Below are positions 27,643-37,238 of a stretch of 64,000 nt of DNA, piece by piece. The stretch spans positions 62,001 to 126,000 of the forward strand of contig CAWJAY010000034.1 in assembly GCA_963840925.1 (NCBI GenBank), written 5' to 3'. Every line of letters begins with the position of its first letter. Positions within the stretch are counted from its first letter, which is position 1. The DNA is from DATAOG01 sp963840925 (GTDB lineage: Bacteria; Pseudomonadota; Alphaproteobacteria; Geminicoccales; Geminicoccaceae). The notes beneath the pieces were generated by a model. It made no database searches. It worked only from the letters and a program-made list of their open reading frames with translations, and was not told the DNA's origin. Both the position numbers and the translations under genes were made by a program.

Positions 27643-28548
27643 TCACTCGGCCTTGGGCTGCGCTGCCGCCGGCGGCTGCTCTGCCGTCGGCGGCTGGTTT
27701 TGCCCGGGCGGCGGGGCTTCGACGGGCGTGCCGTCGATGTTGAAGCGCTCGATCTTGGCACCCTCGTGCAGGTCCGCGACCAGCGCGGTCACGATCTCCC
27801 GGGCCAGTTCCTGGCGGAGCTGCGGCTGGCTGTCCTCGAAGGTCGGCTCGACCGTCCGCCGCTCGAGCACCATGATCACATGCCAGCCGAACTGGGTCTG
27901 GACCGGCTCGGTCGTGATCTGGCCAGGCTCGAGTGCGAACGCCGCCTCGGCGAACTCGGGCACCATCTGCTCGCGCCGGAAGAAGCCGAGATCGCCGCCG
28001 CTCTGGGCCGACGGCCCGGCCGAGTGCTGCTGGGCGAGCGCGGCGAAATCGGCGCCGCCCTGCACCTCCTTGATCACCGCCTTGGCCTCGTCCGCGCTCT
28101 TCAGGAGGATGTGGCGCGCGTGGACCTCGGGTTGCGCGAAGTTCTCGCCCTGCTTTAGTTGTTCGTAGCGCTCGCGCAGCTTGACCTCGGTCGTGCCGTC
28201 CTCGATCTGGCGCCGGATCAGCGCGTCGCGCAGCACGTTCGCCCGGGCCCGGGCGAGTGCGTCCTGGACCGTCGGATCGGTGCCCAGATCCCGCCGCTCG
28301 GCCTCGTTCGCGAGCAGCTGGAAATCGATCACCCGGTCGAGCAGGATGCCGAACAGCACCTGCATCGGCATCTGCCGGAACTGCTCGGGCAGGCCCTGCG
28401 CGGTCTCCTCGAGCTGCGAGCGATGGAGTGCCACGCCGTCGACGACCGCGACCACCGGGTCCTGATCGGGGGCCGGTTGCTGCGCCCGGACCGGGGCAGC
28501 GAGCGCCAGCAGGCCGATGGCGGTGGCGATCAGAGGCTTGACCAACAT
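27643..28548 (-). CDS. Parvulin-type peptidyl-prolyl isomerase
   Basis: 301 residues with a signal peptide (MLVKPLIATAIGLLALAAP, cleavage near VRAQ). A SurA-like N-terminal helical part is followed by the rotamase domain: VHARHILLKSADEAKAVIKE, SAGPSAQSGGDLGFFRREQM and TQFGWHVIMVLERR. A Pro/Gln-rich tail closes the protein. It would help fold periplasmic and outer-membrane proteins. GGAG lies 7 bases before the ATG. The divergent neighbour is secA, an arrangement I know from alphaproteobacteria. Confidence 0.93.
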   Translation of the reverse strand: MLVKPLIATAIGLLALAAPVRAQQPAPDQDPVVAVVDGVALHRSQLEETAQGLPEQFRQMPMQVLFGILLDRVIDFQLLANEAERRDLGTDPTVQDALARARANVLRDALIRRQIEDGTTEVKLRERYEQLKQGENFAQPEVHARHILLKSADEAKAVIKEVQGGADFAALAQQHSAGPSAQSGGDLGFFRREQMVPEFAEAAFALEPGQITTEPVQTQFGWHVIMVLERRTVEPTFEDSQPQLRQELAREIVTALVADLHEGAKIERFNIDGTPVEAPPPGQNQPPTAEQPPAAAQPKAE

Positions 28549-28658
28549 GGAGCAGCTCCAGGGAACGGTGCCGGACGGGCGCATAAAGGCACAAGCGCGG
28601 CCGGCTCACAAGCGTTTGCCGCCACGCGCGAGGCCGCTCCGGCCGGCCCCGGCTCGCG

Positions 28659-28687
28659 TTGACAGTGCCGGCCAAACTGCCTATCTC
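28659..28687 (+). promoter_or_regulatory. secA promoter
   Basis: TTGACA at 28659-28664 and TATCTC at 28682-28687, 17 bases apart, some 50 bases before the secA ATG. The -35 box is perfect, the -10 acceptable. Confidence 0.6.
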
Positions 28688-28736
28688 ACGGGGCAACTCT
28701 GGCCCTGTCTGACCCTCCCCGGAGGACCCTGCGCCC

Positions 28737-31460
28737 ATGATCGGCGGTCTTGCCAAGCGGCTGTTCGGCTCCGCCAACGACCGCGTCATCAAGTCCATGA
28801 AAAGGACGGTCGACGCGGTCAATGCTCTGGAGCCCGAGCTGGAGACGCTGGCCGACGCCGATCTGCGCGCCCGGACCGATCGCTTCCGCGAGCGGCTGGC
28901 GGCCGGCGATAGCCTCGACGATCTGCTGATCGAGGCGTTCGCGACCGTGCGCGAGGCGTCCAAGCGGACGCTCGGCCAGCGCCATTTCGACGTCCAGCTG
29001 ATGGGCGGCATGGTCCTGCACCAGGGCAAGATCGCCGAGATGAAGACCGGCGAAGGCAAGACCCTGGTCGCGACGCTCGCGGTCTATCTCAACGCGCTGA
29101 CCGACGATGGCGTCCACGTCGTCACGGTCAACGACTATCTGGCCCGCCGGGATGCCGCCTGGATGGGCCAGATCTACGAGTTCCTCGGGCTCTCGGTCGG
29201 TTGCATCGTGCCCGGACTCGACGAGCCCGCGCGCAAGCGCGCCTATGCCGCCGACATCACCTATGGAACCAACAACGAGTTCGGCTTCGACTATCTGCGC
29301 GACAACATGAAGTTCGCGGCCGAGACCATGGTCCAGCGCGGCTTCAACTTCGCGATCGTCGACGAGGTCGACAGCATCCTGGTCGACGAGGCACGCACGC
29401 CCTTGATCATCTCGGGCCCGAGCGAGGAGAGCTCGGAGCTGTACATGACCGTCGACAGCTACATGCCGCGCCTGGAGGCCGCCGATTACGAGAAGGACGA
29501 GAAGCAGCGGGCGGTGTCGCTGACCGAGGTCGGCGCCGAGAAGATGCAGGCCTGGCTGGCCGAGGCCGGGCTGCTCAAGCACCCCGAGCTGTACGACATC
29601 GCCAACGTCACGCTGGTCCACCACGTCAACCAGGCGCTGCGCGCGCACCGTCTGTTCACCCGCGACGTCGACTACCTGGTCAAGGGCGGCAAGGTCGTGA
29701 TCGTCGACGAGTTCACCGGCCGGATGATGGAGGGCCGGCGCTATTCCGACGGCCTGCACCAGGCGCTCGAGGCCAAGGAGAAGGTGGCGATCCAGTCGGA
29801 GAACCAGACGCTCGCCTCGATCACGTTCCAGAACTATTTCCGGCTCTATCCCAAGCTCGCCGGCATGACCGGCACCGCGGCGACCGAAGCCTCCGAGTTC
29901 GGCGAGATCTACAAGCTCGACGTGGTCGAGGTCCCGACCCACATGGCGATGATCCGGGACGACGAGGACGACGAGGTCTACCGGACCGCGAGCGAGAAGA
30001 ACAAGGCGATCGTGGCCAGCATCGCCGACGCTTACGAGCACGGCCAGCCGATCCTGGTCGGCACGGTCAGCATCGAGAAATCGGAGCATCTGTCGACCCT
30101 GCTCAAGCAGCAGAAGATCCCTCATCAGGTGCTGAACGCGCGCTACCACGAGCAGGAGGCGTTCATCATCGCCCAGGCCGGCCGGCTCGGCGGGGTCACG
30201 ATCGCGACCAACATGGCCGGCCGCGGCACCGACATCCAGCTCGGCGGCAACGCCGAGATGCGCAAGCTGCAGGAGTTGGCAGAGGTCGAGGACGACGCCG
30301 AGCGGGCCGAGCGCGCGGCCAGGATCGCCGACGAAGTCGCCCAGGAGAAGCAAAAGGTGATCGCCGCCGGCGGCCTCTACGTACTCGGCACCGAGCGCCA
30401 CGAGTCGCGCCGGATCGACAACCAGCTGCGCGGCCGCTCGGGCCGCCAGGGCGACCCCGGGCGGTCCAAGTTCTTCCTGTCGCTCGAGGACGACCTGATG
30501 CGCATCTTCGGCTCCGAGCGCATGGACAGCATGCTCGGCAAGCTCGGGCTGAAGGAGGACGAGGCGATCGTCCATCCCTGGATCAACAAGGCGCTCGAGA
30601 AGGCGCAGCAGAAGGTCGAGGCGCGCAACTTCGAGATCCGCAAGAACCTGCTCAAGTACGACGATGTGATGAACGATCAGCGCAAGGTGATCTACGAGCA
30701 GCGCCACGAGCTGATCGAGGCGAAGGAAGTCGCCGACACGGTGCGCGACATGCGCCATCAGGTGATCGAGGACATCGTCGCGGCGACCATCCCGGAGAAG
30801 GCCTATCCCGAGCAGTGGGACCTCGAGGGGCTCGAGCGCGACGGCAAGCGGCTGCTGGCGCTCGACCTGCCGCTCGCCGAGTGGGCCAAGGAGGAAGGCA
30901 TCGCGGACGCCGAGATCAAGGAGCGGATCGTCACCGAGTCCGACCGCAGGATGGCGCACAAGGTCGTCAACTACGGCGCCGACATGATCCGGATGGCCGA
31001 GAAGGGCCTGCTGCTGCAGATCCTCGACCACCTCTGGAAGGAGCACCTGCTCCACCTCGACCACCTCCGGCAGGGCATCCATCTGCGCGGCTATGGCCAG
31101 CGCGACCCGTTGAACGAGTACAAGCGCGAGGCGTTCACGCTCTTCGAGGCGATGCTGACCAACCTGCGCCAGACGGTGACCCAGTACCTGAGCCACCTCG
31201 AGATCCGGATGCAGCCGCAGCAGGCCGAGGTCGCGGAAGGCGCCGAGGAGCCGCTGGCAGCGACCGGCACCGACGATCCGCGCCCGTCCCGGATCGTCAC
31301 CCGCGCGGCGCCCCGGCCGCGGGTCGCGGCAAGCGGCGGTGGTGCCATCGCAGGCCCGACCTCGAGCCAGCCGGCCAGCTGGGGCAAGGTGCCGCGCAAC
31401 GCGCCCTGCCCCTGCGGCTCGGGCAAGAAGTACAAGCACTGCCACGGCCGCCTGAATTGA
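28737..31460 (+). CDS. secA: Preprotein translocase ATPase SecA
   Basis: 907 residues, full length. Motor motifs: IAEMKTGEGKTLVATLAVYL (Walker A, near residues 99-118), FAIVDEVDSILVDEARTPL (Walker B/DEAD-like, near 205-225) and ATNMAGRGTDIQLGGNAEM. HESRRIDNQLRGRSGRQGDP is the second NTPase half. The C-terminus PCPCGSGKKYKHCHGRLN is the zinc-binding SecB/phospholipid site. SecA drives preproteins through SecYEG. The linker before the zinc site (residues about 825-880) is rich in Ala/Pro/Arg, normal for alphaproteobacteria. Confidence 0.98.
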   Translation: MIGGLAKRLFGSANDRVIKSMKRTVDAVNALEPELETLADADLRARTDRFRERLAAGDSLDDLLIEAFATVREASKRTLGQRHFDVQLMGGMVLHQGKIAEMKTGEGKTLVATLAVYLNALTDDGVHVVTVNDYLARRDAAWMGQIYEFLGLSVGCIVPGLDEPARKRAYAADITYGTNNEFGFDYLRDNMKFAAETMVQRGFNFAIVDEVDSILVDEARTPLIISGPSEESSELYMTVDSYMPRLEAADYEKDEKQRAVSLTEVGAEKMQAWLAEAGLLKHPELYDIANVTLVHHVNQALRAHRLFTRDVDYLVKGGKVVIVDEFTGRMMEGRRYSDGLHQALEAKEKVAIQSENQTLASITFQNYFRLYPKLAGMTGTAATEASEFGEIYKLDVVEVPTHMAMIRDDEDDEVYRTASEKNKAIVASIADAYEHGQPILVGTVSIEKSEHLSTLLKQQKIPHQVLNARYHEQEAFIIAQAGRLGGVTIATNMAGRGTDIQLGGNAEMRKLQELAEVEDDAERAERAARIADEVAQEKQKVIAAGGLYVLGTERHESRRIDNQLRGRSGRQGDPGRSKFFLSLEDDLMRIFGSERMDSMLGKLGLKEDEAIVHPWINKALEKAQQKVEARNFEIRKNLLKYDDVMNDQRKVIYEQRHELIEAKEVADTVRDMRHQVIEDIVAATIPEKAYPEQWDLEGLERDGKRLLALDLPLAEWAKEEGIADAEIKERIVTESDRRMAHKVVNYGADMIRMAEKGLLLQILDHLWKEHLLHLDHLRQGIHLRGYGQRDPLNEYKREAFTLFEAMLTNLRQTVTQYLSHLEIRMQPQQAEVAEGAEEPLAATGTDDPRPSRIVTRAAPRPRVAASGGGAIAGPTSSQPASWGKVPRNAPCPCGSGKKYKHCHGRLN

Positions 31461-31651
31461 GCTTGGCGAACAAGTTCTAGCCTGCTCGCGCGACTTCGAT
31501 CGCGAACAACACTACCGTTACAGTATTCGTCGCGCTCGCAACTTCAGCGTTGCCGAGCCGCCAGCGGGTGACTAGGGTCGGTTCGGGCTGGCGCTCCGCC
31601 AGCCATGGATCGGCACCTGGGGTCTCCGTGCCGCCGCTGGGAGGCAAGAAC

Positions 31652-32949
31652 ATGTCATTGAAGCAACAGAGCCGGCGGGATCTGATCAAGACCGCCTCCG
31701 CCGTCGTCGCCGCCTCGTCGGTCGCCGGCATCGCTGGCCGGCGCGCCGTGGCCGCCGACGCCAAACTGGCCGGCGGCGCGGTCGCGCCGATCGACCAGGC
31801 GCTGAGCCAGGCGGTCGAATCCAAGCTCATCCCGCACGTGGTCGCGATCGGCGCCACCGACAAGGGGATCGTCTACGAGGGCGCGTTCGGCAAGCACGCG
31901 ATCGACGGCGGGCCGGACATCACGCCGGACACGGTGTTCTGGATCGCGTCGATGACCTAGGCCGTGACCGGGGCCGCCTGCATGCAGCTGGTCGAGCAGG
32001 GCAAGCTGCAGCTCGACCAGGCCATGGGCGAGCTGCTGCCGGAATTGAAGGAGCCTAAGGTATTGGAAGGCTTCGATGCCTCCGGCCCGCGCCGATCCTG
32101 CGGCCGGCCAAGCGGCCGATCACGCTCCGCCACCTGCTGACCCATACCGCCGGCTACGTCTACAGCATCTGGAGCGAGCCGATGGGCCAGTACGAGAAGG
32201 TCACCGGCACCCCGTTCATCGGCGAGTGCAAGAACGAGGCGTTGCTGGCGCCGCTGATGTTCGATCCGGGCGAGCGCTGGGAGTACGGCATCAACATCGA
32301 CTGGGCCGGCAAGGCGGTCGAGGCGGTCAGCAACCAGTCGCTCGAGATCTATTTCCGCGAGCACATCTTCGAGCCGCTTGGCATGGCCGACACCGGCTTC
32401 CTGATCGGCTCGGCGCAGAAGGCCAGGGTCGCGACGATGTACAGCCGCAAGGAGGACGGCGCGCTCGAGGCCATGCCGTTCGAGATGCCGCAGCGGCCGG
32501 AGTTCTTCATGGGCGGCGGCGCGCTGTTCAGCACGCCCCGGAACTACATCTCGTTCCTGCAGATGCTGCTCAACGAAGGCACGTTCAATGGCGCAAAGGT
32601 GCTGAAGCCCGAGACGGTCGCGCTGATGCGCGAGAACCACATCGGCGAGCTCGAGGTCACGACGCTGAAGACGGTCCGTCCGGACCTCTCCAACGATGCC
32701 AACTTCTTCCCCGGCATGAGCCACAAATGGGGGCTGTCGTTCGACATCAACACCGAGCCGGGGCCGGCCGGGCGCAGCCCGGGCAGCCTCTGCTGGGCCG
32801 GGCTGTTCAACACCTATTTCTGGCTCGACCCGAGCAAGCGGGTGACCGGCACGATCATGACCCAGCTGCTGCCGTTCGCCGACAGCGCGGTGCTGAAGCT
32901 GTACGCCGACTTCGAACGCGGCCTCTACGACGCGCTCAAGGCGGCCTGA
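31652..32949 (+). pseudogene. TAT-exported serine hydrolase (beta-lactamase class C-like), disrupted
   Basis: About 432 residues in a normal form. It begins MSLKQQSRRDLIKTASA, a twin-arginine signal, behind GGGAGG. Then come DTVFWIASMT and an in-frame TAG at 31958-31960. The frame resumes with AVTGAACMQLVEQGKLQL, so the stop replaces exactly the lysine of the catalytic SxxK motif (S-M-T-K). A second lesion, a lost base near 32090, precedes RHLLTHTAGYVYSIWSEPMG. From there the frame is open: WEYGINIDWAGKAVEAVSNQ (Tyr-x-Asn motif) to YADFERGLYDALKAA. Family members are esterases or beta-lactamase-like proteins. Two lesions make real inactivation plausible. Confidence 0.85.
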
Positions 32950-32958
32950 GGCCTCGCC

Positions 32959-33004
32959 CGGGATCGCCCCGCGCCCGCCCGGCTGCGGGCTGCGGGCGAT
33001 CCCG
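32959..33004 (+). terminator. Long GC hairpin after the serine-hydrolase gene
   Basis: CGGGATCGCCC and GGGCGATCCCG pair perfectly (11 bp), with an inner smaller hairpin GCCCG/CGGGC in the loop. No T-run follows. It lies 10 bases past the stop and likely ends the transcript or protects its 3' end. Confidence 0.5.
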
Positions 33005-33069
33005 ACGCCAGCACGAGCGGCCAATGGCAGGACGGGCGGTCGGAGCGGCGCCTGCGCCCTTGCCTCGCA

Positions 33070-33097
33070 TTGCCAATGCCCGCGAAGGGGCTATAGT
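33070..33097 (+). promoter_or_regulatory. Promoter of the second ABC importer operon
   Basis: TTGCCA at 33070-33075, 16 bases, TATAGT at 33092-33097. A transcript would begin near 33104, about 33 bases before the ATG, with GAGGAGG as ribosome site. Confidence 0.55.
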
Positions 33098-33136
33098 GAC
33101 CGGAAATCGGTGGCCGGGCGCTGAGGAGGCAGACCC

Positions 33137-34510
33137 ATGGCTGGACGCAAAGAGCAGCAATATCTGCGGCAACAGGCGTGGCGGCGGCGGCTGCTGCGCG
33201 GCGAGATCGATCGGCGCGAGTTCGTGGCGCGCAGCCTGATCGCCGGGCTCGGCGCCGCGGGCGTGAGCGTCGCGGGCAAGTTCGGCATCAGGAGCGCGCG
33301 CGCTCAACGGCCCTTGACCCCGACCTTCTACCAGTGGATCGAGGACCTGCACCCCGGGATTCCCGCCGTCAACGAGCGCTTCCCGGGCATCAACTATCAG
33401 ATCGCGCCGGTCGAGGGCTTCGGCATCGAGCGCTTCGTCGCCGAGGCCAAGAGCGGCGAGAGCACCTGGGACGTCTACGTCGGCATGACGCCGTTCGTCG
33501 AGATGATGGCGATGATCGAGGCCGACGTGATCGAGCCCTGGGACAACTACGTCCCCAAGGAGGTCATCGACGACATCATCCCGTCGATCCGGGACGAGTG
33601 CACCGTCGACGGCAAGCTCTACAGCTGGCCGTTCCTGCTCGACGTGATCGGGATGGGCTGGCACTCCGGCCTCTCGACGGAGGCCGGGCTGCCCGACACG
33701 CCGCCCGCGACCTGGGATGCCTATCTGCAGAACGCCAAGACGATCGTCGATTCGGGCGCGGCGCCGTTCGGGGCGACCTTCGATGCCCACGGCTGGCGCT
33801 CGCTGGCGCCGATGACCCACAGCCTCTCGACCGATGTCTACACCTCCGAGGGCCTGTTCGACTTCACCAGCGATCCGGCGATCGAAGCGCTGATGCTGAT
33901 GAAGAAGATCATGGCGCTCTCGCACCCGGACATCCTGCTCGCCGGCGCGACCGATGCCGGCGTCAACGGCACGCCGGACGAGGTCGCGTTCGCCGCCCAG
34001 CGGGTCGGCTACTACACCAAATACTTCAACGCGCCGTTGCGCATGGCCCAGTACTGGGACGATCCCAAGCAGCTGAAGCTGGCGCCGCAGCCCAAGTTCG
34101 TCGAAGGCCAGGGCTCGACGGTGTTCTGGACCACGGGCTCGTGCCTGCTCAAGCACGGCGAGAACAAGGAAAAGGCGGCCGAATACATCCAGGCGCTGAC
34201 CTACGATCCGCAGATCTGGCAGGATTCGGTCGCCGGCACCGAGACCGCCCATCCGGGCCAGCTGCCGCCCTACGGCTCGATCTACGCCGATTGGGACAGC
34301 AACCGGCCGGACTGGCTGCCCGACTTCGTCGGGCTCGTGCGCGGCCAGCTCGACCAGGCCAAGGCGATCACCAATCATCTGTTCGGCCTGCAGCAGTTCG
34401 TGATCGGGCAGCCGGTCTGGGAGACCTATCTGAAGGGCGAGGAGCCGGATCCGAAGGTCGCGATGCAGAAGGTCGTCGATGCTGTGCAGGCCGAGATGCA
34501 GCGCGGCTAG
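33137..34510 (+). CDS. ABC transporter extracellular solute-binding protein (TAT-exported)
   Basis: 457 residues. The N-terminus has an arginine-rich start, then DRREFVARSLIAGLGAAG, a twin-arginine signal near residues 25-45, with cleavage near SARAQ. The mature protein shows DVYVGMTPFVEMMAMIEAD, DGKLYSWPFLLDVIGMGWH and LAPQPKFVEGQGSTVFWTTG. It is a family-1 periplasmic binding protein. Ribosome site GAGGAGG 7 bases upstream. The two permeases follow at 117 and 4 bases. Substrate unknown. Confidence 0.93.
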   Translation: MAGRKEQQYLRQQAWRRRLLRGEIDRREFVARSLIAGLGAAGVSVAGKFGIRSARAQRPLTPTFYQWIEDLHPGIPAVNERFPGINYQIAPVEGFGIERFVAEAKSGESTWDVYVGMTPFVEMMAMIEADVIEPWDNYVPKEVIDDIIPSIRDECTVDGKLYSWPFLLDVIGMGWHSGLSTEAGLPDTPPATWDAYLQNAKTIVDSGAAPFGATFDAHGWRSLAPMTHSLSTDVYTSEGLFDFTSDPAIEALMLMKKIMALSHPDILLAGATDAGVNGTPDEVAFAAQRVGYYTKYFNAPLRMAQYWDDPKQLKLAPQPKFVEGQGSTVFWTTGSCLLKHGENKEKAAEYIQALTYDPQIWQDSVAGTETAHPGQLPPYGSIYADWDSNRPDWLPDFVGLVRGQLDQAKAITNHLFGLQQFVIGQPVWETYLKGEEPDPKVAMQKVVDAVQAEMQRG

Positions 34511-34627
34511 CTGCGGCGAGCGGCGTCAGCCGCTGGCGCAACCCGCGCGCCTGCGGCTGGCCGCTGCCTGACCGATCGGGCCGCCGGCGGTCCTGGCCGG
34601 CCACCCTCCTCGAGGACGAGCGAAGTC

Positions 34628-35563
34628 GTGGCAGCGGCCGTATCTCGAGCTTCCTGGTCAGCCAGGCGGAGCCGCGTTCCACAGGAGATCAGTACCTGGA
34701 CATTCCTGTTGCCGGCGATGGTCTTTTTCGTCTGGTACCAGGCCTGGCCGATCATCCGCGTGGTCTGGATCAGCTTTACCGATTTCAAGTTCCTGACCCA
34801 GGACCCCGCCAACTGGGTCGGCTGGAGCAATTACGTCGAGGCCCTCCACGACCCTTTGATGTGGACCAGCCTGTGGCGGGCCGCGCTGTTCACGATGATG
34901 TTCCTGCCCGGCACGATCATCATCCCGCTGCTGGTGGCGATCCTGGTCGACCGGGTGCAGAACCAGCGCCTCGCGACGGTCTACCGCGTGATTCTGCTGA
35001 TCCCCGCCGTGATCCCGAGCACGTTGATCTTCGTGCTCTGGAAGTGGATGTATAATTACCAGACCGGCCCGATCAATCACTTCCTGGTCGATGTCCTGGG
35101 CGTGTTCAGCTACCAGAATGCGCCGCAGTGGCTGGGCGGCACGCCGCTCACTCTGCCCTCGATCGCGATCATGGAGGTCTGGTGGGGGCTCGGCTATCAC
35201 AGCGTCTTCTTCCTTGCCGGGCTGGCCGCGATCCCGAAGGAGTTGCCGGAAGCCGCGCGGATCGACGGCGCCAATGAATGGCAGGTGTTCTGGCACGTCA
35301 CCTTGCCGCGACTGCAGCCGATCATGATGATCCTGGTCGTGCTCCGTTTTGGCACCTCGATGGCGGTGATCGACGAATATCTGATCTTCGGCGGCTTCAA
35401 TCGGGAGTCGCCGACCTATACCTGGACCATCTTCATGTACGACCAGGCCTTCAAGACCGGCCTGTGGCGCCAGGGCTTCGCGGCCGCGATCGGCATGATC
35501 GGCGCCGCGGTGATGATGGCGTTCGTCGCGTTGCTACTCTACGTCTTCCGGCGCAAGGGCTGA
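34628..35563 (+). CDS. Sugar ABC transporter permease (MalF type)
   Basis: About 311 residues from GTG 34628; the exact start is uncertain because no strong ribosome site is seen. Six helices, the first WTFLLPAMVFFVWYQAWPII. The EAA loop is ELPEAARIDGANEWQVFWH. Further helices include VILLIPAVIPSTLIFVLWKW. It forms the channel with the MalG-type protein that follows 4 bases later. Confidence 0.92.
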   Translation: MAAAVSRASWSARRSRVPQEISTWTFLLPAMVFFVWYQAWPIIRVVWISFTDFKFLTQDPANWVGWSNYVEALHDPLMWTSLWRAALFTMMFLPGTIIIPLLVAILVDRVQNQRLATVYRVILLIPAVIPSTLIFVLWKWMYNYQTGPINHFLVDVLGVFSYQNAPQWLGGTPLTLPSIAIMEVWWGLGYHSVFFLAGLAAIPKELPEAARIDGANEWQVFWHVTLPRLQPIMMILVVLRFGTSMAVIDEYLIFGGFNRESPTYTWTIFMYDQAFKTGLWRQGFAAAIGMIGAAVMMAFVALLLYVFRRKG

Positions 35564-35567
35564 GCCG

Positions 35568-36464
35568 ATGCAGGCGACCCAGTCGCAACGGCGCCAGATC
35601 CGGGCTGCGGACCGTCCGGGCGCGCAGAGCTGGCTCGCGCGTCATCGCGCCGTGATCATCCGCCACGTCGTGATCAATTTTTTCCTGCTGACGATCCTGG
35701 CGCCGCTGGTCTGGGTGCTGCTGCTGTCGATCAAGTCGCTGCCGGATTCGATGAGCGGCAAGCTCTGGCCCCGCCGGTTCGATTTTTCCCACTACCAGTA
35801 CGTGTTCGACAAGATCGATACCTTGCCGGTCAACCTCTTCAACAGCATCTACGTGACCGCGGCCACGGTCGTGCTCACGGTGGTCTGCGCGGTCCTGGCC
35901 GGCTATGCGCTGGTCCACCTGCGCCCGCGCGGCGCCGGCCTGATCGTCGGGCTGCTGATCGCCTCGCTCTACTTCCCGACCCGGGTGGTCTCGATCATCA
36001 CGATCTACCAGATCCAGGACTTCATGGGCCTGATCAACAGCACGAGCGGCCTGATCCTGCCCTACATCACGCTCAATCTGGCGGTCAGCGTCCTGATCAT
36101 GCGCTCGGTCTTCCAACTGGTGCCGCACGAGCTGATCGATGCCGCCCACATCGACGGCGCCGGGGTCTGGCGCACGCTCTGGATGGTCGGCCTGCCGCTG
36201 GTCCGCAATGGCCTGGTGGTCGTGATCATCGTCAATTTCGTGTCCGCCTGGGGCGAATACCTGCTGTGCACGACGCTGACCAACGACCAGGACGTGCGCA
36301 CGATGCCGGTCGTGCTCGCCGCCGCGCAGGGCGGCATGGGCCAATGGGCCTGGCCGCGGATCGCCGCGGTCTACATGATCGTCGTCACCCCCGGCATCGT
36401 CGCCTTCGCCTTCGCCCAGCGCCTGTTCTTCAAGGGCCTGATGGAGGGCGTGCTCAAGGCCTGA
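35568..36464 (+). CDS. Carbohydrate ABC transporter permease (MalG type)
   Basis: 298 residues with six helices. The EAA loop is ELIDAAHIDGAGVWRTLWM, and the end FFKGLMEGVLKA is the usual MalG-type C-terminus. It is the third gene of the operon. An ATPase gene, normally next, is missing: a VapBC pair follows, then a decayed copy of this gene's own 3' end (37239-37309). A shared ATPase elsewhere, as for MsmK-type systems, could serve both importers in this window. Confidence 0.92.
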   Translation: MQATQSQRRQIRAADRPGAQSWLARHRAVIIRHVVINFFLLTILAPLVWVLLLSIKSLPDSMSGKLWPRRFDFSHYQYVFDKIDTLPVNLFNSIYVTAATVVLTVVCAVLAGYALVHLRPRGAGLIVGLLIASLYFPTRVVSIITIYQIQDFMGLINSTSGLILPYITLNLAVSVLIMRSVFQLVPHELIDAAHIDGAGVWRTLWMVGLPLVRNGLVVVIIVNFVSAWGEYLLCTTLTNDQDVRTMPVVLAAAQGGMGQWAWPRIAAVYMIVVTPGIVAFAFAQRLFFKGLMEGVLKA

Positions 36465-36514
36465 TGCGTGCCGCTAGCCGATCAGGATCGAGCAGCCTTG
36501 ATCACGTCGGGCTT

Positions 36515-36528
36515 TTGGTCTATACCAA
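36515..36528. promoter_or_regulatory. Short inverted repeat upstream of VapBC
   Basis: TTGGT, four bases, ACCAA, 34 bases before the antitoxin ATG. Shorter than the operators of the other two modules, so only a candidate autoregulation site. Confidence 0.35.
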
Positions 36529-36562
36529 CGGCATCTATCGAAACCATCGCGGCGCATGATGC

Positions 36563-36796
36563 ATGACCACCGCCAAGCTGTTTGCCAATGGCCGCAGCCA
36601 GGCCGTGCGCCTGCCGCGCGAGTTCCGTTTCGCCGGTCGTGAGGTGAGGATCCGACGGTTCGGCTTGGGCGTGCTGCTCGAGCCCACCGAAATCGACCTC
36701 GACGCCTGGTTCGAGGCCCTCGACCGGTTCGAGGAACCGTTCATGCCGGAGGGGCGCGATCAGCCCGAGGCGCCGAGCCGGCGCGTCTTCCGGTGA
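36563..36796 (+). CDS. VapB-type AbrB-fold antitoxin
   Basis: 77 residues. MTTAKLFANGRSQAVRLPRE is the classic VapB/MazE swapped-hairpin start, with EVRIRRFGLGVLLEPTE as the second strand pair. The C-terminal half would wrap the toxin. The last four bases overlap the toxin start (GTGA). It is unrelated in fold to the ribbon-helix-helix antitoxins of the other two modules. Confidence 0.9.
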   Translation: MTTAKLFANGRSQAVRLPREFRFAGREVRIRRFGLGVLLEPTEIDLDAWFEALDRFEEPFMPEGRDQPEAPSRRVFR

Positions 36797-37200
36797 GCTG
36801 GCTGCTCGATACCAACGCCTGCATCGCGATCATCAACGGCAGGCCACCGGGCGTGCGACGTCGGCTGCGGTCGGCGCTGAGCCGGTGCGAGCCCGTGGCG
36901 GTCTCCTCGATCGCGCTGTTCGAGCTCTGGTATGGCGTCGCCAAGAGCGCCCGGGCCGCCGTCAATACCGAACGCTTGGCGATCTTTCTGGCGCCCCTTG
37001 AGACGCTGCCCTTCGACGAGGACGACGCGCGCGCCGCAGGTGAGATCCGCGCCGCGCTGGAGCAGGCCGGGACGCCGATCGGCGCCTACGACACCCTGCT
37101 GGCCGGCCAGGCGGTCTGCCGCGGCCTGATGCTGGTGACCGCGAACGTCGCCGAGTTCGCACGGGTCAGGAGCCTCAGCTGGCAGAACTGGGCGGAGTGA
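36793..37200 (+). CDS. VapC-type PIN-domain toxin
   Basis: 135 residues from GTG. WLLDTNACIAIINGRPPGV (first Asp), SSIALFELWYGVAKSA (Glu), APIGAYD-like IGAYDTLLAGQAV (Asp) and LVTANVAEFARV complete the PIN active site; the last has Asn where many VapC have Asp. A tRNA or rRNA endonuclease is expected. The module sits between the intact permease gene and a decayed copy of its 3' end. Confidence 0.92.
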   Translation: MSWLLDTNACIAIINGRPPGVRRRLRSALSRCEPVAVSSIALFELWYGVAKSARAAVNTERLAIFLAPLETLPFDEDDARAAGEIRAALEQAGTPIGAYDTLLAGQAVCRGLMLVTANVAEFARVRSLSWQNWAE

Positions 37201-37238
37201 TCTGCCGCCAACCATGGCTGCGCGCGCCCGCCGCCCAC

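Noticed and set aside
28686..31445. A 919-codon open frame on the minus strand opposite secA, and a 759-codon frame on the plus strand in a second register
   Set aside because: They are shadows of secA caused by high GC content; their translations are low-complexity (Leu/Val/Asp/His- or Arg/Gly/Pro-rich) and match no family.
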